From: Deltaproteobacteria bacterium
GTDB taxonomy: Bacteria > Desulfobacterota > Desulfobacteria > Desulfobacterales > JAFDCJ01
Reading direction: 5' to 3'
Length of the DNA stretch: 6,737 bases
Assembly: GCA_019310665.1 (NCBI GenBank)
Contig: JAFDDW010000104.1
Coordinates: 1-6,737, forward strand
Shown here in pieces: positions 1-5,609 of the stretch. The notes under the pieces are model-generated. The model was not told the DNA's origin and did no database searches. It saw nothing but the letters and a program-made list of their open reading frames with translations. Position numbers and translations under genes: made by a program. Positions within the stretch are counted from its first letter, which is position 1. Each line of letters begins with the position of its first letter.

Positions 1-447
1 TTTTTCTTTCCAGTCCGCACCAAATTGCCTTTCAAAATAATCGCCTAATTTATCGAGCAGGTTCTTCCAAACCACCTTTTTGCTCCCGGTGACAACATCA
101 GTCAGATAAGTGTCCAGTTCCGCCATCATTTCTTTGGGCAGAAAGGACACCGCCCCCAGTTGGATCGATTCCTTCAGGGCTTCCGGTGTCATCGCATGGG
201 CGGTCAGCATTACCGTAGGAAACCCCTTGGATACCGATTTTTTTAACAGTTCAAAACCCCGGACGCCCATTACGTCCAGGATGACGATATCGAATTTTAA
301 GGCAGCCAGCAGCTGCAAAGCAATCTCATAATCCTTGGCCCGGTATATTCGGCACATATCGAGTTGCTCGGCAATGGAATCCAGGATATCCGGCTCGTCG
401 TCCACGACTAAAATAGCTTTGTCTTTCAGAATAGTTTCTGTACTCAT
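1..447 (-). CDS. Response regulator receiver-domain protein (3' end beyond window)
   Basis: The reading frame opens at ATG 447-445 and stays open through base 1, giving 149 codons without a stop, so the C-terminus lies outside the window. The product is a CheY-like receiver. It shows the acidic pair D16-D17 in ILVVDDEPDIL, the phospho-acceptor D58 in VILDVMG, the conserved T82 in MLTAH and the lysine K105 in FLPKE. After the receiver (about residues 8-118) comes a basic, aromatic tail with WKNLLDKLGDYFERQFG and then ADWK at 144-147. This is not a recognisable DNA-binding output domain as far as it is visible. The loop after D58 reads VMGVRG, not the usual MPxxDG. A modest Shine-Dalgarno (AAAGG, 462-458) lies 10 nt before the start. 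The gene begins 45 nt after the acyl-CoA synthetase stop on the same strand, so co-transcription is likely. No histidine kinase is visible. The receiver assignment is firm; partner and output are unknown. Confidence 0.9.
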   Translation of the reverse strand, partial: MSTETILKDKAILVVDDEPDILDSIAEQLDMCRIYRAKDYEIALQLLAALKFDIVILDVMGVRGFELLKKSVSKGFPTVMLTAHAMTPEALKESIQLGAVSFLPKEMMAELDTYLTDVVTGSKKVVWKNLLDKLGDYFERQFGADWKEK

Positions 448-492
448 GTTAGTTTTGCCTTTACTTGCACACGCGGTATAAATGGTAAAACC

Positions 493-2049
493 CTATACTT
501 GTTCAAAATATGGCGCCCGCAGTTCCCTCTTTAAAACCTTGCCCAGGGCGTTGCGGGGGAAATCATCACAGAATTCCACCCTGGAGATTCGCTGATACTT
601 GGCCAGCTTAGGGTTGACCCACGCGATGAGTTCTTCCTCCGAAATCGATACGCCCTCCCTCGCAATCACTATCGCGATCGGAGTCTCTCCCCATTTGGGG
701 TGGGGGATGCCGATAACGATGGCATCCTGCACCGCCGGATGACGGGTCAGCACGTCTTCGATGTCGCTGGCAAAAATGTTGATCCCTCCGGAGATAATCA
801 TATCCTTTTTGCGGTCCAGGATGTAAAGAAACCCGTCCTCGTCAAGCTTTCCCATATCACCGGTCTTAAGATAGGTTTTGCCCGTCTCGTCCAGCCAGAT
901 CGCTTCGGCGGTTTTGTCAGGAAGTTTGTAATATTCGGGCATCAAAAACGAGCTGAAGGCCACAATTTCTCCGGCTTCCCCCCGGGCAAGTTCCTGCCCC
1001 TGCTCATCGATGATCCGCACATCCCAGCCGACCAGCGGAAGTCCCACCGATTCCATTTTATTTTCCATGTCCTCCGGCTTTAACGTGGTGGCGACCCCTT
1101 CCGTCAAGCCCCAAAGCTCTATGAGCTCTCCGCTGAACCTCTTGATCACCTCGGCCTTCGTCCGGGTGCGCAGGGGCGATCCGGCGGAGTTCCAGACTCT
1201 CATCGAGCTTAAATCATAACTGTCAAAGTCGGGTTGTTCCAAAAGAACCGTGAACTGGGTGGGAACCATGAAGGTGTGGGTGCACTTTTCCGTTTGCACC
1301 AGTTCGAGAAAGGCTTTGGGATCAAAGACGGGCATGATCACCAAAGTGCCGCCTGCAAAAACCGTCGGCAGCATGGTCAGCCAGGTGCCGTTGGCGTAAA
1401 GGGTCGTCGTTACGATATTGACGGCGCTGGAATCGATGCGGTAATCGATGGCGAACATGCTGGCAAATTGCGTCCGGTTGTGATGGGTGTGCAGGATTCC
1501 TTTGGGCACCCCGGTGGTACCGGAAGTGTACATGATGTTGAAGGGGTCTTCGTAGATCAGGGAAATACCCGGTTTTTCATCCGAACTCTCATCAACCAGC
1601 GATTGGAAGGAATTCCACCCCTCGACGGGATCACCCAATGCAAAAAAGCCGTCCGCAGCAATATTGCTGAACTCTGATCGATAGGGACCGATGTTGTCCC
1701 GCTGCCCGGGTCCGACAAAAAGAAACCTGGAATCCGAGTCGATCACCATGCGGGCAAGGGAATCCCCCGGCACCATGGCCGAAAGCGGCACGATGACCCC
1801 GCCGGCCTTGACCGTACCGAAGAGAATTTCCAGCACCTCGAGCCTGTTGGTCGACAGTAGACTGACCTTGTCACCCTTTTGCAGGCCCCGCTTGATCAGA
1901 CCGTTGGCAACCTTGTTGATTCTGCGGTTGAACTCTCCCCAGGTAATGCGCTCGTCGCCACAGATCACGGCCGGTTTATTCACACGCCACTTACCATGGC
2001 TGTCCATAACATCGGCAATGATGACGTCCGGATTGTCGAATCGCTTCAT
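493..2049 (-). CDS. AMP-forming acyl-CoA synthetase / CoA ligase
   Basis: This is a class I adenylate-forming enzyme (ANL superfamily). It should activate a carboxylic acid to an acyl-AMP and then to an acyl-CoA in the cytoplasm. From the chosen start it has 518 residues, a normal length. Visible motifs are the ATP-binding loop YTSGTTGVPKG (174-184), GLTEG (314-318), the ATP-ribose aspartate in LKTGD (394-398), the hinge region DRKKDMIISGG (412-422) and the C-terminal catalytic lysine K504 in PRNALGK. The frame also has an ATG at 2070, but no Shine-Dalgarno precedes it. The ATG at 2049 follows GGAGGAG directly, so I use 2049; its spacing is short (2-4 nt). A segment after the hinge reads NIFASDIE, where many relatives have a proline (N-Y/F-P-x-E/D-I/V-E). 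Fatty, aromatic or other organic acids are all possible substrates. The gene has its own promoter and follows a Liv-type importer, which suggests it traps the imported solute as a CoA ester. The family is certain; the substrate is not known. Confidence 0.95.
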   Translation of the reverse strand: MKRFDNPDVIIADVMDSHGKWRVNKPAVICGDERITWGEFNRRINKVANGLIKRGLQKGDKVSLLSTNRLEVLEILFGTVKAGGVIVPLSAMVPGDSLARMVIDSDSRFLFVGPGQRDNIGPYRSEFSNIAADGFFALGDPVEGWNSFQSLVDESSDEKPGISLIYEDPFNIMYTSGTTGVPKGILHTHHNRTQFASMFAIDYRIDSSAVNIVTTTLYANGTWLTMLPTVFAGGTLVIMPVFDPKAFLELVQTEKCTHTFMVPTQFTVLLEQPDFDSYDLSSMRVWNSAGSPLRTRTKAEVIKRFSGELIELWGLTEGVATTLKPEDMENKMESVGLPLVGWDVRIIDEQGQELARGEAGEIVAFSSFLMPEYYKLPDKTAEAIWLDETGKTYLKTGDMGKLDEDGFLYILDRKKDMIISGGINIFASDIEDVLTRHPAVQDAIVIGIPHPKWGETPIAIVIAREGVSISEEELIAWVNPKLAKYQRISRVEFCDDFPRNALGKVLKRELRAPYFEQV

Positions 2050-2051
2050 GG

Positions 2052-2058
2052 CTCCTCC
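2052..2058 (-). promoter_or_regulatory. Shine-Dalgarno of the acyl-CoA synthetase gene
   Basis: On the minus strand GGAGGAG ends two bases before ATG 2049-2047. It is the only good ribosome-binding sequence near the two candidate start codons (2070 and 2049) and it decides for 2049. The spacing is unusually tight: 4 nt if only GGAGG pairs with 16S rRNA. Confidence 0.65.
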
Positions 2059-2125
2059 AGGCACTACCATTTAAAGGAATCTGGCCGGACACGGTGGCGA
2101 TATTCATTCCTTGATCTATTGCCCG

Positions 2126-2149
2126 GCAGCCGCAACGATGCGCGGCTGC
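2126..2149 (-). promoter_or_regulatory. Inverted repeat over the predicted start of transcription (candidate operator)
   Basis: A perfect inverted repeat, GCAGCCGC-N8-GCGGCTGC, occupies 2142-2149 and 2126-2133. The -10 box at 2153-2158 puts the transcription start near 2146, inside the first arm. A transcript would therefore lack part of that arm and could form only about 5 bp of the stem. This favours a DNA-level role, for example a repressor operator, over an RNA hairpin. No T tract follows on either strand, so it is not an intrinsic terminator. The binding protein cannot be named from this window. Chance occurrence in GC-rich DNA remains possible. Confidence 0.5.
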
Positions 2150-2152
2150 GAA

Positions 2153-2181
2153 ATTGTAGCGTTAACCGCAGTGTCTGTCAA
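2153..2181 (-). promoter_or_regulatory. Sigma-70 type promoter for the acyl-CoA synthetase gene
   Basis: The minus strand reads TTGACA at 2181-2176, then exactly 17 bases, then TACAAT at 2158-2153. The -35 box is a perfect consensus match and the -10 box matches five of six positions, with optimal spacing. Transcription should begin near 2146, leaving a leader of about 97 nt before the synthetase ATG. It is correctly oriented and is the best promoter I find in the window. It would let the synthetase and response regulator be expressed apart from the transporter genes. Confidence 0.8.
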
Positions 2182-2196
2182 TCATGCGCAAGAAAC

Positions 2197-2224
2197 AAAA
2201 AAGAATTGGGCCTCTGCAGCGGCC
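2197..2224 (-). terminator. Weak intrinsic-terminator-like hairpin after livF
   Basis: On the minus strand a short GC stem, GGCC (2224-2221) pairing with GGCC (2212-2209) around an 8-base loop, is followed after a few bases by six T residues (2202-2197). It lies 34 bases past the livF stop and just upstream of the promoter, where a liv operon terminator would be expected. The stem is only 4-5 bp and the T run starts 6 bases beyond it, so termination is probably partial or may not occur. Confidence 0.35.
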
Positions 2225-2257
2225 ACACAAGGATCTGATTCGGGGGCTGGCGTCAGT

Positions 2258-2965
2258 TCAGATCATCAGATACTTTTGCTTTATCTCCTCATTGGCACTT
2301 AATTCTTCGATACTTCCCTGATATTCAATTCTCCCTCCGTCGATCACATAGGCCCGATCCGATGTCTGGGTGGCAAACTTGACATTTTGCTCGGAAAAGA
2401 GAATCGTCAGTCCCATTTGCTTTAACTTTAAAATTTGCTGCCGCAGGTCCTTGACCACCAGAGGGGCCAGTCCTTCCACGGGCTCATCCAAAAGAAGCAG
2501 GTCGGGATTTCCCATCAGGGTCCTTGCCAGCGTCAGCATCTGCTGCTCACCCCCGCTGAGTGTTCCGCCGTGCTGATGCTGTCTATCAGCGAAAATCGGA
2601 AAAAGTTCATAGATGCGCTCGACCGTCCAGGGGTCGCCTTCAAAATTTTTGGGAATCTTGCGCCCCAGCTCCAGATTTTCAAGCACCGTAAGGTCGGGGA
2701 AGATCAAGCGATTATCCGGCACATATCCCATTCCTTTTTGGGCGTTGTAATGGGGCGGCCGGTTGCGAAGCTCCTCACCATGAAACTGGACACTGCCCGA
2801 TTTGGGTGGCGTCAGACCCATAATGCTTCTCATGGTTGTGGTCTTGCCGGCCCCGTTGCGACCCAGTAAACAAACAATTTCACCGCGGTCGACACTGAGA
2901 GAAACATTAAAGAGGATGTGGCTAGTCTCATAGTAGGTATTAATCTGTCTGACATCCAGTATCAT
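2258..2965 (-). CDS. livF: Liv-type ABC transporter ATP-binding protein LivF
   Basis: This is one of the two cytoplasmic ATPases that drive a branched-chain amino acid type (HAAT) importer. The 235-residue protein is full length for LivF. It shows Walker A GRNGAGKT (35-42), the LivF-style segment GYVPDNRLIFP (80-90), the ABC signature LSGGEQQ (136-142), Walker B LLLLDEP (156-162) with catalytic E161, and SEQN (191-194) at the H-loop position. Glutamine instead of histidine there, and an acidic residue in the VPxxRxIFP Q-loop, are usual for LivF and separate it from LivG. The ATG overlaps the livG stop by 4 nt (ATGA) and follows a strong GGGGAGGAGG ribosome-binding site, which points to translational coupling with livG. 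It is the last gene of the transporter operon. Function as an importer ATPase is well supported; substrate specificity resides in the binding protein. Confidence 0.95.
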   Translation of the reverse strand: MILDVRQINTYYETSHILFNVSLSVDRGEIVCLLGRNGAGKTTTMRSIMGLTPPKSGSVQFHGEELRNRPPHYNAQKGMGYVPDNRLIFPDLTVLENLELGRKIPKNFEGDPWTVERIYELFPIFADRQHQHGGTLSGGEQQMLTLARTLMGNPDLLLLDEPVEGLAPLVVKDLRQQILKLKQMGLTILFSEQNVKFATQTSDRAYVIDGGRIEYQGSIEELSANEEIKQKYLMI

Positions 2966-3705
2966 GCCTCCTCCCCGAGGTAAATTTTCTGAGCCGTTTC
3001 ATTGGATCTGACCTCCTCCGGGCTGCCTTCGGCAATGATGGCGCCCTGATGTAAAACCGTCAGCCGCTTGGCATATCCGAAAACAACCGACATATCATGC
3101 TCGGTAAATAGAATGGTCAGACTCATCTCCTGGTTCAATCGTTTGACCAGGCCCATCGTCTCATGGGTTTCTTCCCCGGACATCCCGGCCGTCGGCTCAT
3201 CCAGAAAGAGCAATTCAGGTTTACTGCCCAGGGCGATGGCCAGTTCCAGGCGCTTTTTATCTCCCTGGGAAAGGTTTCCGGCAATCATGTAAGCATGCTG
3301 GGAAAGACCCGCTACTTCAAGCAGCTCCGCAGTCTCTTTTTTTGCCAGCCGGTGGGCCGGCGTAAAAAAATTAAGCGTCCTTTTTTGCTGGGCCAGGATC
3401 GCCTGCCGAACATTCTCATAGGTTGTCAGGGCAAGGTAAATATTGCTGACCTGAAAGGCCCGTGCGATGCCAAGCCGGGAAATTCTGTGGGGCGGCCAGT
3501 TGCTAATGTCTTGCCCCTGAAAGAGCACCCTGCCCGAATCTGCTCGGTGATACCCTGTCAGAAGGTTAAAGAAGGTGCTTTTCCCGGCCCCATTGGGGCC
3601 GATAATGGCGGAAAGCTCCCCGGTCTGCATCTCATAACTGACATCGCAGGTCGCCACAAGCCCGCCGAAAGCCTTGTTGAGATGCTCCACTTTAAGAATT
3701 ACCAT
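2962..3705 (-). CDS. livG: Liv-type ABC transporter ATP-binding protein LivG
   Basis: This is the second ATPase of the importer, acting as a LivG/LivF pair on the cytoplasmic face of LivH/LivM. The 247-residue product carries Walker A GPNGAGKST (36-44), Q-loop Q85 in ARAFQ, signature LSQGDKK (145-151), Walker B LLFLDEP (165-171) with catalytic E170, and the switch histidine H203 in TEHDM. The EHDM switch and the ARxFQ Q-loop are typical of LivG. The frame is open further upstream to 3831, but that 42-residue extension merely overlaps the livM 3' end. The true start is ATG 3705, because VILKVEHLNKAFGG is the standard LivG N-terminus and a GGAG lies 10 nt before it. That GGAG sits inside the last codons of livM, and the livM stop is only 4 nt away. 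It also overlaps livF by 4 nt. Confidence 0.95.
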   Translation of the reverse strand: MVILKVEHLNKAFGGLVATCDVSYEMQTGELSAIIGPNGAGKSTFFNLLTGYHRADSGRVLFQGQDISNWPPHRISRLGIARAFQVSNIYLALTTYENVRQAILAQQKRTLNFFTPAHRLAKKETAELLEVAGLSQHAYMIAGNLSQGDKKRLELAIALGSKPELLFLDEPTAGMSGEETHETMGLVKRLNQEMSLTILFTEHDMSVVFGYAKRLTVLHQGAIIAEGSPEEVRSNETAQKIYLGEEA

Positions 3706-3709
3706 ATTT

Positions 3710-4672
3710 TTATGTCTCCGTATCCATGGAGCCCTGTGTTTCGGCCATCGAATCCCTGGCTCCCAAGGTCTTGAACTTTGATTGGGCCAGCCCCAGAACC
3801 CCACCCGGCATAAACAACACAACGAAGACAATCACCAGACCGATGGTCAGCGGCCAGTATTCGGTAAAGCCCGTGACAAAGGCAAACAGAAAGGTGTAGA
3901 TTACCGAGCCGATCATGGGCCCGAAAAACCCCAGGGGACCGCCGATGACGGTCATGAAGACCGGCACGCCGGATTGGTGCCAGTTACACAGGTCCGGGGC
4001 AATGCTCCGATTGAAGGGCCCTAATAAACCACCGGCCAAACCGGCAAACATGCCCGCCACCACAAAATTGATAAGCATATATTTTCTAACATTGATACCG
4101 ATAAAACGGGTCCGGTCGGCGTTTTCCCGAATCGATCGCATGGTATACCCGAAAGGCGATTCACTGATAAACCACATCACGATCATGGCTGCGACAACGA
4201 TAAAAAGGGTGAAGTAATAATAGGCCCAAGCACTCATGAGCCATGCGGGTGGGACGATGCCCTGCAAGCCATCGTCGCCGCCGGTAAATGAGTACCACTG
4301 GAAAATGATATAGTAAAGCATTTGTCCGAAGGCCATGGTCAAAATGGCGAAGTAGATACCGGTCATGCGCACACAAAAATAGCCGATGACCAGGGCAAAT
4401 AATCCCGCCGTGACCATGGAAACCGCCAGAGCGACCGGCAGGGGGACGGAAGTCTTTACCAGCAGCAGGCCGGTGGCATAGGCACCCACCCCGAAATAGG
4501 CCGCATGTCCGAAGCTGAGCTGGCCCATGTAGCCAAAAATCATGTTAAAGCTCACCGCGAACAGCCCGAGAATCAAAATCTCAATCGCGACGTGAACCCA
4601 GAATTCCCCGATAACCAGGGGCAAAAAAAGCAGGGCGATAAAGATCAGTCCGAGCCACCAGTATCTAAGCAT
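3710..4672 (-). CDS. livM: Liv-type ABC transporter permease LivM
   Basis: This is one of two inner-membrane permeases forming the translocation path of the importer. The 320-residue protein is very hydrophobic. Membrane segments lie roughly at 5-21, 28-46, 55-72, 78-98, 104-125, 150-169, 198-218, 238-265 and 273-289. Family signatures include GYMGQLSFGHAAYFGVGAY (47-65), the cytoplasmic ATPase-coupling loop RSIRENADRTRFIGINV (179-195), VIGGPLGFFGPMIG (242-255) and MPGGVLGL (288-295). The C-terminal 25 residues are polar (ending in MAETQGSMDTET) and look cytoplasmic. The start ATG is preceded by AAGG at a 9-nt distance. The gene starts 33 nt after livH and ends 4 nt before livG. Nothing is truncated. 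The LivM family call is firm; the transported compound is not determined. Confidence 0.95.
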   Translation of the reverse strand: MLRYWWLGLIFIALLFLPLVIGEFWVHVAIEILILGLFAVSFNMIFGYMGQLSFGHAAYFGVGAYATGLLLVKTSVPLPVALAVSMVTAGLFALVIGYFCVRMTGIYFAILTMAFGQMLYYIIFQWYSFTGGDDGLQGIVPPAWLMSAWAYYYFTLFIVVAAMIVMWFISESPFGYTMRSIRENADRTRFIGINVRKYMLINFVVAGMFAGLAGGLLGPFNRSIAPDLCNWHQSGVPVFMTVIGGPLGFFGPMIGSVIYTFLFAFVTGFTEYWPLTIGLVIVFVVLFMPGGVLGLAQSKFKTLGARDSMAETQGSMDTET

Positions 4673-4705
4673 AGGATCGCACCTTTTTGGAGTTGTTTTT
4701 TCTCT

Positions 4706-5590
4706 TTAAGCCCTGGTGGGCGTTCCAAACAAACCCCAGGGCCGTATGATCAATATAAATGCGGTGACAATAAATATCAGAACCAGGGCGCCCTGGGGCC
4801 AGAAAAGAATTGAGAAGGCATACACTTCTCCGACAATCAGGGCCGCCACAAAGGTACCCAGAAGGCTTCCAAACCCCCCGATGACCACCACGCAGAAGGC
4901 TTGAATGATGACGGCCATATCCATTCCCAGCGTAATCGATCCCACCGGTGCCTGAACCGCACCGGCCAGACCGGCAATGAAAATCCCCAGGGCAAACACC
5001 CCGGTGTAGATCCGGGGGATCGGGATTCCCAGGGCACTCACCATCTCGCGGCTGAAGACCGCGGCTCTGACAATATGACCGTAGCGGGTCTTTTTCAAAA
5101 ACCACCACAGCCCGACGGCCACGGACAATCCGATCAGGATGACGAAAATAAAATAAGAGTCAAACGGCATCCCGAAGATAAACACCGGGCCTTCCACCAG
5201 CGGCGGCCGCTCGATAAGCTTGTCTTCCACCCCCCAGATGATCTTGATCAAATCGCCGAGAATCAGGACCATGGCATAGGTCAGCAGCAGTTGTTCCGGC
5301 AGCTCGCGGTTGTATACCCGCCGGATTAACACCACCTCGATCACCCAGCCGATAGCGGCCAGAACCAGGGCGGCCAGGGGTATACTGAGCCACAGGCCAA
5401 AAGCATAATCCTGCATCAGGAACCAGAAAGTGTAGCAAACGTAGGCCCCGACCAGCCATAATGTCGCATGGGCAAAATTAAGAATGTTCATCACACCGAA
5501 AATGAGGGACAGCCCCGAAGCGATGAGAAACAACATCATACCCCGGGACAGTCCGCTCAAAAACTGCGCAAAAACCAATGAAGCGTCCAT
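4706..5590 (-). CDS. livH: Liv-type ABC transporter permease LivH
   Basis: This is the partner permease of LivM in the inner membrane. The 294-residue length is normal for LivH. The N-terminus shows the classic pattern GLSRGMMLFLIASGLSLIFG (13-32) followed by VMNILNFAHATLWLVGAY (33-50). Other membrane segments lie roughly at 66-88, 101-119, 142-164, 196-216, 227-257 and 264-283. The ATPase-coupling (EAA-like) loop is RAAVFSREMVSALGI (175-189). IGGFGSLLGTFVAAL (237-251) and the terminal RPWGLFG (283-289) are characteristic. A good ribosome-binding site (GAGG, 7 nt before ATG) supports the start. It begins 19 nt after the binding-protein stop and is followed by livM, the usual order for this transporter class. 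Family and role are clear; substrate is unknown. Confidence 0.95.
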   Translation of the reverse strand: MDASLVFAQFLSGLSRGMMLFLIASGLSLIFGVMNILNFAHATLWLVGAYVCYTFWFLMQDYAFGLWLSIPLAALVLAAIGWVIEVVLIRRVYNRELPEQLLLTYAMVLILGDLIKIIWGVEDKLIERPPLVEGPVFIFGMPFDSYFIFVILIGLSVAVGLWWFLKKTRYGHIVRAAVFSREMVSALGIPIPRIYTGVFALGIFIAGLAGAVQAPVGSITLGMDMAVIIQAFCVVVIGGFGSLLGTFVAALIVGEVYAFSILFWPQGALVLIFIVTAFILIIRPWGLFGTPTRA

Positions 5591-5609
5591 ATGCTTTCCT
5601 CGGTTGGTT

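Noticed and set aside
448..510. A promoter for the response regulator (TTGAAC near the end of the synthetase gene, TTTATA 18 bases on)
   Set aside because: The -10 match is only three of six, so read-through from the synthetase gene is the simpler explanation.
1234..1677. A 147-codon plus-strand open frame
   Set aside because: It lies entirely antisense to the acyl-CoA synthetase, whose motifs are unmistakable, and its translation resembles no family I know.
1991..2107. A 38-codon leader ORF (starting MNIATVSGQIP) in the synthetase leader
   Set aside because: AAGGA abuts its ATG with no spacing, it runs out of frame into the synthetase gene, and it shows no attenuation-type codon run.
2330..2400. 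LivF lacking the switch histidine (SEQN instead of EHD)
   Set aside because: Glutamine at this position is normal for LivF proteins, so it is not a defect.
2740..3560. Similar stretches in livF and livG (a GGGGCGGCC-GTTGC block near 2752 and 3490)
   Set aside because: They sit at equivalent positions in two paralogous ATPases (NRPPH and NWPPH segments) and reflect shared ancestry or coding constraint, not a mobile repeat.
3163..3774. A 203-codon plus-strand open frame
   Set aside because: It is antisense to livG and the livM 3' end, with no domain and no matching ribosome-binding site; it is a shadow of the conserved ATPase gene.
3706..3831. A 42-residue N-terminal extension of LivG
   Set aside because: It overlaps the livM 3' end in another frame, is Arg/Trp/Pro-rich with no LivG similarity, and the ATG at 3705 has a ribosome site and the standard LivG N-terminus.
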